From NCBI RefSeq assembly GCF_937920395.1, contig NZ_CALEVF010000281.1, positions 1 through 46,364 of the forward strand: a stretch of 46,364 nucleotides of DNA, given 5' to 3'. Shown here one piece after another: positions 9,499 to 18,070 of this stretch. Within the stretch, counting starts at the first letter, position 1; each line of letters starts with the position of its first letter. The stretch is from an uncultured Clostridium sp. Its GTDB lineage: Bacteria > Bacillota > Clostridia > Clostridiales > Clostridiaceae. The notes below the pieces were generated by a model. The model did not search any database. It saw only the letters and a program-made list of their open reading frames with translations, and had not been told where the DNA came from. A program made the position numbers and the translations under genes.

Positions 9499-9538
9499 AA
9501 AATTATTTTTATATTTATTATACTTTGCCTATTATATA

Positions 9539-10204
9539 TTATTTTTTATTTTTATCATCATATACGAAGTTACAAGGTCCACCTTCACAATTTGGAACTT
9601 CCTCATCATCTTCACCAGTATACATTTTTTTACTGCTTATATCGTTTCCCGTTGATGTTCCAAGCAATTTTACAATGTCAGTTGCCATATCTTCTGGTGT
9701 AGTTGTTGGTTCATATCTATTTTTCACACTACCATCTCTACCAATAAGAAATTTTGTAAAATTCCATTTTATTGAATCTCCCACTAATAATTCAGGGAAT
9801 TTTTCCTTGAGCATATCATTAAATTTTTTTTCATTATCTTTATTGATATCAAATCCTTTGAATTTTGCTTGCTCTGTAAGATATTTAAAAATTGGATGAA
9901 TATCTTTCCCTCTTACATCAGTTTTTTCAAACAATGGGAAACTGACTCCATAATTAATTTCACAGAAATTTTTTATTTCACTACTTTCACCAGGTTCCTG
10001 AGCTGCAAATTGATTACTTGGGAAGCCCAATATTTCAAAGTCCTTATCTTTGTACTGCTCATAAAGCTTCTCTAAGCCTTTGTACTGTGGTGTAAAGCCA
10101 CACTTGCTTGCCGTATTAACTATAATAAGCACCTTTCCCTTGTACTGTTTTAAAGAAACCTCTTCCCCATCTATTGTAATTGCATTAAAATCATAAATTG
10201 ACAT
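9539..10204 (-). CDS. Glutathione peroxidase family protein
   Basis: This 221-residue protein has the thioredoxin-fold GPx signatures: NTASKCGFTPQY with the peroxidatic Cys at residue 35 (Cys, not selenocysteine), LGFPSNQF with Gln65, and WNFTKFLIG with the Trp-Asn pair near 147-148. Most bacterial homologues are about 160 residues. This one has an insertion of about 20 residues near 115-140 and a charged C-terminal tail of about 40 residues with CEGGPC. Such enzymes usually use thioredoxin to reduce hydroperoxides; Cys81 is the likely resolving residue. The ATG at 10204 follows TGGAGGG. Monocistronic. The role of the tail is unknown; its Cys pair could be redox-active or bind metal. Confidence 0.92.
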   Translation of the reverse strand: MSIYDFNAITIDGEEVSLKQYKGKVLIIVNTASKCGFTPQYKGLEKLYEQYKDKDFEILGFPSNQFAAQEPGESSEIKNFCEINYGVSFPLFEKTDVRGKDIHPIFKYLTEQAKFKGFDINKDNEKKFNDMLKEKFPELLVGDSIKWNFTKFLIGRDGSVKNRYEPTTTPEDMATDIVKLLGTSTGNDISSKKMYTGEDDEEVPNCEGGPCNFVYDDKNKK

Positions 10205-10305
10205 TTATTATCCCTCCATTTTTATATGTTTTCTAAAATAATGTAAAATCTTTTTCTTCAACCAAAATAGTCTTCTTATATAAGTTAATTGTCATTGTAA
10301 TTATA

Positions 10306-10578
10306 TTATTTATTTTTCCAATATTTTTCTGCTGTATTCTCCATTTCTTCAAGTCTTGTATAATAATCTGGATATTCTTTCAAATGTGCAAGTGCAATTT
10401 TACCTGTAATTAATGAATCATCATCCGTAACATTTGTACTTAGATCTATTCCACCATGTTCTAGTTCAACAACCATTCCTTTTCTAAACTGTTCTACATT
10501 AAATTTAATCCATTTTATGCCAAGTTCATTACCTATTTCCTTAGCTTGTTCATTTGTAAATACTTTTTTATGTAACAT
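10306..10578 (-). CDS. DUF5661 family protein
   Basis: This is a protein of about 90 residues resembling the DUF5661 family: an N-terminal FTNEQAKEIGNELGIKW helix, the conserved EQFRKGMVVELEHG block, and the C-terminal block TGKIALAHLKEYPDYYTRLE. The family has no established function. The frame stays open upstream to an ATG at 10611, but AGGTGGG lies 5 bp before the ATG at 10578, which I take as the start. It is a predicted soluble cytoplasmic protein without membrane segments or a signal peptide, apparently monocistronic between gpx and greA. Confidence 0.8.
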   Translation of the reverse strand: MLHKKVFTNEQAKEIGNELGIKWIKFNVEQFRKGMVVELEHGGIDLSTNVTDDDSLITGKIALAHLKEYPDYYTRLEEMENTAEKYWKNK

Positions 10579-10611
10579 AAAATCCCACCTTTTTTTATAA
10601 AATGTTTTCAT

Positions 10612-11019
10612 ATATAAATAAAAAAGACTTATTTATATTTTGATTAAATATTTAGAATATTCTACTATTATAATACCATTCACGTAGATACATTTCAACA
10701 CCTTAGACAAATAAGATTCCTTTTTTATTAGGAAGTATTCTTTTTCGTTCGACAACTAATGTTTAATAATAAATATTATTATTTTCAGATAAATATAACA
10801 AAAAATATAAATTACAAGATTTTACTTTTTATTTATGGTATCGTATATATATAAATATTTAAATAATTATTAACTTAGATGTAGATTTTATTATATTAGC
10901 TAAAAATGTGCTATAATAATTCTTTAATGTCTTTACATACATAAATAATTTATATATCTAATTTCTTTATGTATATCGAATACCATTATAAATGGAAAAT
11001 TTGTTAGGAGTGAAAAAAC
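10612..11019. other. AT-rich intergenic region with a greA promoter
   Basis: This 408-bp gap has no convincing ORF. It contains a small hairpin (TTCCT/AGGAA, about 10710-10727) and a clear extended -10 element, TG-C-TATAAT at 10909-10917, about 100 bp before greA, without a good -35. A second short hairpin, CCATT-ATA-AATGG (10983-10995), lies just ahead of the greA ribosome binding site and could influence translation. Confidence 0.5.
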
Positions 11020-11487
11020 ATGAAAAGTACAATATTAACACCTAGTGGGGTAATAAAATTAGAAGAGGAATTAACCCTACGAACTGGAGAAAAAAGAAGA
11101 GAAATTACGGCAGCAATTAAAGAAGCAAAAGGACATGGTGATTTAAGTGAAAATGCAGAATATGATGCAGCTAAAGATGAGGAAGCAACTAATAATGATA
11201 GAATAATTACTGTGCAAGAGTTACTTCGTAACTCTACAGTAGTAGATGACGATAGCAGCGATGAACAATTAGGACTTGGTGGTCAAGCTGATATTAAATT
11301 TCTTGATACTGACGATATTGTAAAAGTACGCTTGGTATCCACAGTAGAGACCAATCCAGAGCTTATGAATATAAGTATTGAATCACCACTTGGGATAGCA
11401 ATCTATAAAAAGGCACTTGGAGAAAAGTGCACAGTTTTAGCACCTGAAGGTAATTATGAAGTACTTATAGAGAAAATTTACGAATAG
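11020..11487 (+). CDS. greA: Transcription elongation factor GreA family
   Basis: This 155-residue protein has the Gre layout. An N-terminal antiparallel coiled coil (residues 10-75) has at its tip the conserved acidic GDLSENAEYDAAKDEE segment that reaches into the RNA polymerase secondary channel and stimulates cleavage of backtracked RNA. A C-terminal FKBP-like domain follows, ending in SPLGIAIYKKALGEKC. The ATG at 11020 follows TTAGGAG at a normal distance. It stands alone with its own extended -10 promoter and a strong terminator. Clostridia often carry more than one GreA-like protein and this copy has a slightly divergent middle (DDDSSDEQLGLGGQAD), so it may not be the principal paralogue. 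Confidence 0.92.
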   Translation: MKSTILTPSGVIKLEEELTLRTGEKRREITAAIKEAKGHGDLSENAEYDAAKDEEATNNDRIITVQELLRNSTVVDDDSSDEQLGLGGQADIKFLDTDDIVKVRLVSTVETNPELMNISIESPLGIAIYKKALGEKCTVLAPEGNYEVLIEKIYE

Positions 11488-11532
11488 TAAAATATTGGTA
11501 CTAATTGTGTTTTTTTTATAAATTATTTTTAT

Positions 11533-11582
11533 AAAAGTAAGAATTTAAGCAGAAAATGATTACTGCTTAAATTCTTACTTTT
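11533..11582. terminator. Bidirectional terminator after greA
   Basis: Perfect complementary 20-nt arms (11533-11552 and 11563-11582) enclose a 10-nt loop, with A- and T-rich flanks on both sides. It separates the convergent greA and the next minus-strand gene, and can serve both. Confidence 0.9.
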
Positions 11583-11586
11583 ATTA

Positions 11587-12282
11587 TTAATGAGCTTTGT
11601 CAGTGGCTGAAGCAATAAAACTTTTTTTAATTGTTTCTACAACTCTACTATATTTATTCTTTTGATTAGTTGGAAATTTAAAAATAAAGGTATCAATTGA
11701 ACCTTTTCCAACTACTTTCTTTTGATATACTATTTTGTCGCCTTCAGTATAAGATATTACAAACCAATTACCATCTTTAACTTTATAATTCATATTATTA
11801 TTTTTTATAGCTTTGTTATATATCAAATCTATTGTATCTTGTAATGCATTATTAGTTCCATAAATCTGAAGTGATACACTTTCATCATCTGATTTAAACA
11901 TATTTCCATTAGCAGTTTCTTCAACTACTTTAAGATTACTAGGATACTTAATAGAACATAAAAATTTTGCATTAATGTAACTTTTATATTCAACGTCTTT
12001 AGGTAAATCCTTTTGAGACGTTTCATTCAATGTTTTTTTAATTTCAATCGCCTTTGCATCTGACAATTTTTTATCTGCTAATATCTTTGCATCCACTATT
12101 TTCTTGTCTGCTACTATTTTAGCATCTACAATTCTCTTGTCAGCTACCTGTTCTGGTGTCCCCGTTGTAGCTTTTGCACTTTCTGCTGACATGGATGGTA
12201 ACATCCTTTTATATAAAATAACTGTTACAACAACCATAACTATAACTGATAAACTTATAATTACTTTTATTGACCTTTTCAT
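11587..12282 (-). CDS. Membrane-anchored extracytoplasmic protein of unknown function
   Basis: This 231-residue protein has one N-terminal hydrophobic segment (residues 5-24), with no lipobox Cys, so it is probably anchored or secreted with an uncleaved signal. Three 11-residue repeats follow at 46-78 (VADKRIVDAKI-like), a Lys/Asp-rich stretch likely to be helical. The C-terminal part (about 95-225) is a mixed domain beginning CSIKYPSNLKVVE and ending VVETIKKSF. This pattern is typical of PsbP-like or stress-sensing domains of Gram-positive surface proteins, but I do not recognise the family. The ATG at 12282 follows TTAGGAGGA. No functional context is visible. Confidence 0.75.
   Translation of the reverse strand: MKRSIKVIISLSVIVMVVVTVILYKRMLPSMSAESAKATTGTPEQVADKRIVDAKIVADKKIVDAKILADKKLSDAKAIEIKKTLNETSQKDLPKDVEYKSYINAKFLCSIKYPSNLKVVEETANGNMFKSDDESVSLQIYGTNNALQDTIDLIYNKAIKNNNMNYKVKDGNWFVISYTEGDKIVYQKKVVGKGSIDTFIFKFPTNQKNKYSRVVETIKKSFIASATDKAH
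12049..12147 (-). repeat. Three 33-bp tandem repeats within a CDS
   Basis: Three in-frame 33-bp units encode the 11-residue repeats VADKRIVDAKI, VADKKIVDAKI and LADKKLSDAKA. The first two differ at one residue, suggesting fairly recent duplication. Copy number could vary between strains. Confidence 0.8.
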
Positions 12283-12487
12283 TAGTTTTTCCTCCTAATA
12301 TATTCTTTAGTTAGAATCCTATGCATAGATTTTTTTACTTTATAAATGCATATCCAAGTTAAGTATACATTATTATGTGATCTTTCCAAAGTCAATAAGT
12401 TACATATCATTAAAATGCTATCTTTGTCTTAATTAGTAAGGTTTACAAATATTAATTTTTCTCTTGTAAATCCAATAGGTCACAAAA

Positions 12488-12949
12488 TTAATTATTTTCA
12501 TTTTGCTTCTCTAGTTTTAAGAGTTTTGCTTTAACATCCAAACCACCTGCATAACCAACTAATTTACCATTTGCACCAATGACGCGATGACAAGGAATTA
12601 ATATAAGAATTGGGTTTTTATTATTTGCCATGCCTACAGCACGGGTTGCTTTTATATTACCAATACTTTCTGCAATCTCTTTGTAACTGTTAGTTTTTCC
12701 ATAGGGAATTTCTCTTAGTGCCCTCCACACCTTCTGCTGAAAATCTGTACCAATAGGAGCTAATGGTAAATCAAATATTTCCCTAATCCCTGAAAAATAT
12801 TCTTGGAGTTGCTTATTTGCTTGCTTTAGCAAAACGGTTTCACTAATATTTATACCTTTAGGCATTTTTTCAGCAAAGTTCATTTGAGTAATAGCCATAC
12901 CATTTTCAATAATTCCTATCTTTCCAATTATAGTCTCATAATAAAACAT
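12488..12949 (-). CDS. ogt: Methylated-DNA--protein-cysteine methyltransferase
   Basis: This 153-residue suicide repair protein removes O6-alkyl groups from guanine. The methyl-acceptor is Cys120 in IPCHRVIG, the DNA-binding winged helix includes SYKEIAESIG and the arginine-finger region ATRAVGMANNKNP, and a C-terminal GYAGGLDVKAKLLKLE motif closes the domain. The N-terminal ribonuclease-H-like domain is short but present. There is no AraC-like or AdaA domain, so this is the Ogt/AdaB type. The ATG at 12949 has only a weak upstream GGTGG. An AlkC-type alkylation repair gene lies 3 kb away, but the two are not in one operon. Confidence 0.93.
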   Translation of the reverse strand: MFYYETIIGKIGIIENGMAITQMNFAEKMPKGINISETVLLKQANKQLQEYFSGIREIFDLPLAPIGTDFQQKVWRALREIPYGKTNSYKEIAESIGNIKATRAVGMANNKNPILILIPCHRVIGANGKLVGYAGGLDVKAKLLKLEKQNENN

Positions 12950-13291
12950 GTTATTAATATTACCACCACCAATTTTAGTGTCTCTATAATATATATTACT
13001 CTATTCTTTTATTTTTGTCTTTATGTATGTTCCTTGAGCACTCATGCTGATACTCCAACTACTGTAGCTAAAACAGCTAATATGTTTATATCATTTTTGT
13101 TTGATTTTTTACTCATAGAACATTCCTCCATTTTTATTTTATTAATCTTAAATCTCTTATTTACTATAAGAGTTCAATTATAACAAATTGTATTTATACA
13201 CTTTTAAGTATTGGTAAGAAAATACTTTTAGTAGCAAAGTACTTCAACTTACATAATATATGGTGAAAACTATTTTTTATGGAGGATATAT
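12950..13291. other. Intergenic region with a possible small ORF
   Basis: This gap of about 340 bp separates the divergent ogt and phosphatase genes. It holds one short minus-strand ORF with a good ribosome binding site, listed separately, and a small hairpin AAGTATT (13206-13212) with AATACTT (13221-13227). GGAGG precedes the phosphatase start at its right end. Confidence 0.4.
13042..13116 (-). CDS. Possible 24-residue hydrophobic peptide
   Basis: An ATG at 13116 lies 7 bp after GGAGGA and opens a 24-codon frame ending in TGA at 13042. The product has a basic N-terminus (MSKKSNKN) and a hydrophobic segment (INILAVLATVVGVSA), a pattern seen in small membrane peptides. It lies upstream of ogt on the same strand. 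No family is recognised; the only evidence is the ribosome binding site and amphipathic layout. Confidence 0.35.
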   Translation of the reverse strand: MSKKSNKNDINILAVLATVVGVSA

Positions 13292-14215
13292 ATGTCCCAA
13301 TGCCCTTATTATTATAATATGATGTTATTAAACAAATATATACAAATAAATAACAATATGATATTTACAAACATGATGTTATCTTACAATAAAAAATTAT
13401 GCCGAGATGAAATAAAGCAAACCACTGAAACATCCTTAGAAAACAATAGCGTAAATCTTGTTTTAGATTCTCAGAATAATGATAATATCCCAAAAAATTT
13501 CCGTAAGTCGTCTACTATATTAAATACGCAAAATAATAAAGATTTAAACCTTATTGGACTCATCACATTAAACATTTCCGGTAGCCAACAATTTTCAGGA
13601 AATAATCTACCTATTTTAATAAAAAGTATAAACACTTCATCGCCAATTACTATCATTGACTTAAGACAAGAATCACACGGATTTATTAATGAATTACCTG
13701 TTAGTTGGGCTAATGCGAAAAATGATGCCAACATAGGACTAACTAAAAATCAAGTAATGCTTGATGAATACACTAAACTAAGCAATATAAAATTAAATGT
13801 ACCTCTTACATTTTATAATCATAAAAATATAACTATTATTCCAACAAAAGTTGAAGATGAAGATCATCTTGTTAATTCTAAATCATTATCGTATAACCGT
13901 ATAACCGTTACTGATGGCAAAATACCTAAAGATGATATGGTTGATTACTTTGTAAATCTTGTAATATCACAGCCTAAAAATAGTTGGTTTCATTTTCACT
14001 GTAAACAAGGTATTGGAAGAACCACTACCTTCATGATTATGTATGATATGATTAAAAATTCAGACAAAGTTACAGCTGGTGATATTATAGAGAGACAATT
14101 ATTATTAGCAAATTTTGATGAGAGTCATATTAAATCTTTTAATAATAATGAAAGAATTAACTTTTTAAATGAGTTTTATAAATACTGCAAGGAAAATAGC
14201 AATGAGTTTTATTAA
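13292..14215 (+). CDS. PTP-like phytase / dual-specificity phosphatase family protein
   Basis: This 307-residue protein carries the cysteine-phosphatase P-loop HCKQGIGRTT (catalytic Cys237, Arg243). Upstream is the block DLRQESHGFINELPVSWANA near residue 125, the hallmark of PTP-like phytases (myo-inositol phosphate phosphatases such as those of Selenomonas), where it holds the general acid region. Known members are secreted; here the first 35 residues are Asn/Met/Tyr-rich with no clear signal peptide, so the location is uncertain. The ATG follows TGGAGGA. The stop codon overlaps the start of the next gene by 14 bp, so the two are translationally coupled. The natural substrate is not known; an inositol phosphate or a phosphorylated sugar are candidates. 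Confidence 0.85.
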   Translation: MSQCPYYYNMMLLNKYIQINNNMIFTNMMLSYNKKLCRDEIKQTTETSLENNSVNLVLDSQNNDNIPKNFRKSSTILNTQNNKDLNLIGLITLNISGSQQFSGNNLPILIKSINTSSPITIIDLRQESHGFINELPVSWANAKNDANIGLTKNQVMLDEYTKLSNIKLNVPLTFYNHKNITIIPTKVEDEDHLVNSKSLSYNRITVTDGKIPKDDMVDYFVNLVISQPKNSWFHFHCKQGIGRTTTFMIMYDMIKNSDKVTAGDIIERQLLLANFDESHIKSFNNNERINFLNEFYKYCKENSNEFY

Positions 14216-15755
14216 ATGGAGTGAATTTAGAAGTTCTATAACTACTAATAATTATATGAAAAGTCCCATAACCGCAACTTACTTGTATGTTATATCTCAA
14301 AATACAATGACGACAGCTGAGAGAGCAATGATAGCTACCCTTCAAGGCCTTGTTAATAAACAATCTTCTATTCAAATATATACACTTAATTCCTCTCAAC
14401 CGGATTACAAAATATGGCTCGATAATTTAAAAGAAAATTATATGGTTTCCTACGAAAATGTGTCAAATCCATGGCACTTATTAGATGTATTTAAAGATTA
14501 TATTGAAGGGTATGTACTCTACAATAATAAATTGCTAAACGACCCTTCAATAAATAATGCTTGCACGCTTGCCTCATTAAATAATTGTATTGCAGTTGAT
14601 GAAACTATTCAAGAAAAAGCTAGGATTTATGGTATAACAAAGATTATAGGAGACTGCAGAAATACTGATGAAAACTGGGCCTTTGATAATTTATGGAATT
14701 CTGGACTCAATCATTCTATAGTAATTCAATTATCACCTGGTAACTCTACAGCTTTAAGAGACTATGCAATAATGACCAAGTCTCTAATATTTTATGAAGA
14801 TAAAATTAATGTTACAGTTCTTCGCGATAAAGTATTTTCAGCCATGGATAAAGACTCCCTATGCCTCGGTTGGGGACCAGATGAATTTATTAATGTAAGT
14901 ACGGCTTCAAAATATGGTATTAGTATAATAGCCGCAGATTGGTCTTATAATTTAACTGTGTTAAGTTCATTTCCTTCATCACCCATAAAACAAAAGAATT
15001 TAGTACCCATGTTAATTAAAGACAATGTTCATACTGTAACCTTTATTATGTCTGATGGAGATAATCAGCAGTGGGACCTTGGAACTAATTATGGTTCTCA
15101 CAAATGGTTTGGTTCTCCTTATAAAGGTAATTTCAATTTGGGTTGGTCATTAAGCCCTTCCTTATATTATCTTGCACCTACCGTATTTAAACTATATTAT
15201 GAAAGTGCAGCTCATGGATCTACAAACGACTATTTTTTAGTACCTCCCTCTGGAAATGGCTACATGTACCCAAGTAAATTTGATAAAAAATCATTTGACA
15301 TAAATATTAATAGATTAAATGATTATATGGAAAATGTAGATGAGAACTATGTATCAATTATTGATGACTCTTCTTTTTATAATAAAGATCTTTGGGATAA
15401 GTTTACTATAAAACCAAATATACATGGATTATTTTATCTTGATTATCATAAACACGACAACTACCACGGAGAGATTATTTGGTCAAATAATAAACCCATA
15501 GTTTCATGTAGAGATTTACTTTGGGATGATATTGAAAGTGAAGATGAACTCATAAAAAATATAAACCTTCGAATTGATTCTAATCAAGTAGATATTAAAG
15601 ATCATAATAGTTACACTTTTGTTTATGTTCATGCTTGGAGCAAAAACCTTAACAACATTGAATATGTTGTTAATAAATTAAAAGAAAATCCTAAAGTGGC
15701 AATAGTAACCCCTGATACATTTATGAAATTAATAGAGAAAAATGTAAAACATTAA
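14202..15755 (+). CDS. GxGYxYP domain protein
   Basis: This protein of about 517 residues belongs to the GxGYxYP family, named for the motif seen here as GNGYMYP near residue 351. An N-terminal domain (about 15-235) is followed by a C-terminal domain with TVTFIMSDGDNQQWDLG and FKLYYESAAHGSTNDYFLVPPSG. The family is often found near glycosidases and is thought to act on carbohydrates, but no activity is established. The frame is open from an ATG at 14169, but AAGGA lies 8 bp before the ATG at 14202, which I prefer. That start lies within the end of the phosphatase gene, so the two are coupled. No signal peptide is visible. Confidence 0.82.
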   Translation: MSFIKWSEFRSSITTNNYMKSPITATYLYVISQNTMTTAERAMIATLQGLVNKQSSIQIYTLNSSQPDYKIWLDNLKENYMVSYENVSNPWHLLDVFKDYIEGYVLYNNKLLNDPSINNACTLASLNNCIAVDETIQEKARIYGITKIIGDCRNTDENWAFDNLWNSGLNHSIVIQLSPGNSTALRDYAIMTKSLIFYEDKINVTVLRDKVFSAMDKDSLCLGWGPDEFINVSTASKYGISIIAADWSYNLTVLSSFPSSPIKQKNLVPMLIKDNVHTVTFIMSDGDNQQWDLGTNYGSHKWFGSPYKGNFNLGWSLSPSLYYLAPTVFKLYYESAAHGSTNDYFLVPPSGNGYMYPSKFDKKSFDININRLNDYMENVDENYVSIIDDSSFYNKDLWDKFTIKPNIHGLFYLDYHKHDNYHGEIIWSNNKPIVSCRDLLWDDIESEDELIKNINLRIDSNQVDIKDHNSYTFVYVHAWSKNLNNIEYVVNKLKENPKVAIVTPDTFMKLIEKNVKH

Positions 15756-15883
15756 TTTATAAAATATTTTACCTAATATCTTAAAATTTAATCCATTAAT
15801 ATTAAAAAATATTAATATAACTCACAGTTGTAAAGTTATTATTGCTATAATAATGATATATGCTTACAAAGGAGGGTTAAGTT

Positions 15884-16984
15884 ATGGCAGAAGCTTTAAA
15901 AAACATGTATAACAAGGAATTTTTACAGCAATTTGGTGAGAAAGTATATAATGTCTATCATTCTTTTGATATTGATGGATTTATAGCTACCATAATAGAT
16001 GATACCTGGGTTGAACTAAAGTTAATGGAGAGGATGAATCGAATTACTAAAACACTTGGAGCATTTCTACCCGAAAAATACGATGAAGCTCTAGAAATAC
16101 TATTTGAAATAGATGAATATTGTGATGGTTTTCCATATTTATTTTTTCCGAATTTTGTTTCAATATATGGTAAGTCAGATTATAATTGGGAACTTTCAAT
16201 GGTAGCTCTTAAGCGTTTTACTACTAGATCCTCCTCTGAATTTGCAGTAAGACCATTTATTATGCATGATCCTGAGCGAATGATAAATAAGATGCTCGAA
16301 TGGTCAAAAGATAGCAATGAACATATAAGACGACTTGCAAGTGAAGGTTGTCGTCCACGTCTACCCTGGGGAATCTCCCTTACTATGTTTAAGTGTGATC
16401 CAACAATGGTGCTATCTGTACTTGAGCAACTAAAAGAAGACCCTTCTATTTATGTACGTAAGAGCGTCGCTAACAATTTAAATGACATTTCAAAAGATAA
16501 TCCTTCGGTCATTGTGGAAACAGTGAGACGTTTAAAGGGAATAAATAAGTATACTGACTGGATACTAAGACATGGCTCACGAACATTAATTCGCAAAGCA
16601 AATCCAGAAATAATGAAATTATTTGGATATGGAGAATCTATAGACAGGCCTATTACTAACTGTGCTTCTTTATCTATAGATCCACCTTTTCTAAAAATTG
16701 GCGAGAGTTGTAAACTTAACTATGAGCTTTATATTCGTGAAGGCAACCCTATACATATACGAATAGAATATGGTATTTACTTTGCACACGCAAGAGGAAA
16801 GACCTCTCGTAAATTATTTTTACTCTTTGATAAAATAGTAGATGGGGGGCAATGTCTTGCTGGAACTAAAATTCATAAATGGGCTGATCTTACTACAAGA
16901 AAACATTACCCAGGAGAACATAGGATAGTTATACTTATTAACGGCTCGGAAGTAGCTACTTCAATTATGAATTTATTTTTATAA
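15884..16984 (+). CDS. DNA alkylation repair protein, AlkC type
   Basis: This 366-residue protein consists of HEAT-like helical repeats (residues about 10-250) with the conserved blocks SSEFAVRPFI, ASEGCRPRLPWG, YVRKSVANNLNDISK and HGSRTLIRKANPE. The C-terminal domain (about 260-366) is beta-rich and Ig-like, which distinguishes AlkC from the shorter AlkD. Family members are DNA glycosylases that excise N3-alkylated purines without flipping the base. The ATG follows AAGGAGG. It stands alone, with a long terminator hairpin downstream. Expression signals tied to alkylation damage are not evident. Confidence 0.9.
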   Translation: MAEALKNMYNKEFLQQFGEKVYNVYHSFDIDGFIATIIDDTWVELKLMERMNRITKTLGAFLPEKYDEALEILFEIDEYCDGFPYLFFPNFVSIYGKSDYNWELSMVALKRFTTRSSSEFAVRPFIMHDPERMINKMLEWSKDSNEHIRRLASEGCRPRLPWGISLTMFKCDPTMVLSVLEQLKEDPSIYVRKSVANNLNDISKDNPSVIVETVRRLKGINKYTDWILRHGSRTLIRKANPEIMKLFGYGESIDRPITNCASLSIDPPFLKIGESCKLNYELYIREGNPIHIRIEYGIYFAHARGKTSRKLFLLFDKIVDGGQCLAGTKIHKWADLTTRKHYPGEHRIVILINGSEVATSIMNLFL

Positions 16985-17001
16985 TTATATAATCAAAAAA
17001 A

Positions 17002-17049
17002 TTATATAAGCACTCTTCTAAATCTTAAGTTAGAAGAATGCTTATATAA
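17002..17049. terminator. Bidirectional terminator after the alkC-like gene
   Basis: Arms of 20 nt (17002-17021 and 17030-17049) pair at 19 of 20 positions around an 8-nt loop, between convergent genes. It is unusually long and AT-rich. Confidence 0.75.
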
Positions 17050-17084
17050 ATTGACCTATTTAGTCGTTACACAATAATAAAATA

Positions 17085-17471
17085 TTAACGAACTATTTTT
17101 TTAATAAAATCTTCTGATTTTACTATATATCTTATATGTGTTCCTTCCCCTATTTTACCCATGTCATCAAATGCTTCTACCTTAAAAGTTAATTTTTTAC
17201 CTTCGGCCTTTTCAAGTATTGCCTCAGCTCTAACCTTAACTCCAACAGGTGTTGGCTTTATATGCTTAACACTAATCTCTATACCAACTGTGGTATATCC
17301 AGTAGGTAATTCTTTCTTAACGCCATTTTTTGCTGCATTCTCCATAAGTGCTGTCATCGCTGGAGTAGCATAAACATCTAAATCTCCAGATCCATAAGAA
17401 TTTGCTGTATCATTTTTCCCTACTAACTGCTCCATAACAGATTTAAGTCCTTCATTAAAATTAAATTCCAT
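17085..17471 (-). CDS. Hotdog-fold thioesterase (FlK-like)
   Basis: This protein of about 128 residues resembles the fluoroacetyl-CoA thioesterase-like hotdog family. Blocks include LDVYATPAMTALMENAA (the hotdog helix), TTVGIEISVKHIKPTPVG and the C-terminal strand GEGTHIRYIV. Such proteins hydrolyse small acyl-CoA thioesters in the cytoplasm; fluoroacetate specificity is not implied. Three in-frame starts lie close together (GTG 17480, ATG 17477, ATG 17471). AAGGAG is 8 bp before the ATG at 17471 and too near the others, so I chose 17471. Monocistronic; substrate unknown. Confidence 0.85.
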   Translation of the reverse strand: MEFNFNEGLKSVMEQLVGKNDTANSYGSGDLDVYATPAMTALMENAAKNGVKKELPTGYTTVGIEISVKHIKPTPVGVKVRAEAILEKAEGKKLTFKVEAFDDMGKIGEGTHIRYIVKSEDFIKKIVR

Positions 17472-17605
17472 TTTCATCACTCCTTTAAATATATCATGTA
17501 AGATATGCTACATGGTTTTATATTAGTACAAGTACCTTATTGTACTAATATAACATCATTATGGAAGTGTATCAAGTGATTTTCATACTTATTGTTAAAA
17601 ATTTA

Positions 17606-18070
17606 TCAAAAAGATATGTTTCTATCTATAGGTTGGGATAAGGTTATAAATGTATCTGTACTTCGAACTCCTGAAATTACTTGAAGTCTATTCATAAGTA
17701 AATCCTGGAGATTTGAAATGCTCTTGCACATTACTTTAATAAAAATAGAATAGGCACCTGTTGTGTAATGTAGCTCTACTATTTCTTTTATTTCTTTCAA
17801 TTGCTCTAATACATCAGGATATGAAGATGCTTTATTAAGATAAATTCCAATAAAGCAACATACATCATACCCGAGTTTACTTGTATCTAATATAAGTCTA
17901 GCCCCTTTAATCAATCCCATTTCTTGCATTTTATTCATTCTAACATGAATTGTGCCTCCACTTACATGACAATGCCTTGCAATTTCAAGATAAGGTATTC
18001 TAGAGTCTTTAATTAAGATTTCTAATATTTGATAGTCTAATTCATCTAAACCGGGAACATTTAAATCCAT
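17606..18070 (-). CDS. Lrp/AsnC family transcriptional regulator
   Basis: This 154-residue protein has an N-terminal winged helix (residues about 10-55, with YLEIARHCHVSGGTIHVRMN) and a C-terminal RAM/AsnC effector-binding domain (residues about 70-145). Family members are octameric and respond to amino acids. The gene is divergent from a gene encoding an asparagine synthetase of aminoacyl-tRNA-synthetase type, with about 260 bp between the starts. In enterobacteria AsnC controls asnA, so asparagine is a reasonable guess for the effector. The ATG at 18070 follows TTAGGAG. Confidence 0.9.
   Translation of the reverse strand: MDLNVPGLDELDYQILEILIKDSRIPYLEIARHCHVSGGTIHVRMNKMQEMGLIKGARLILDTSKLGYDVCCFIGIYLNKASSYPDVLEQLKEIKEIVELHYTTGAYSIFIKVMCKSISNLQDLLMNRLQVISGVRSTDTFITLSQPIDRNISF

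Noticed and set aside
15795..15816. Terminator after the GxGYxYP gene
   Set aside because: The 9-bp stem with AAAA loop is entirely A/T and no T run follows clearly, so it is too weak to call.
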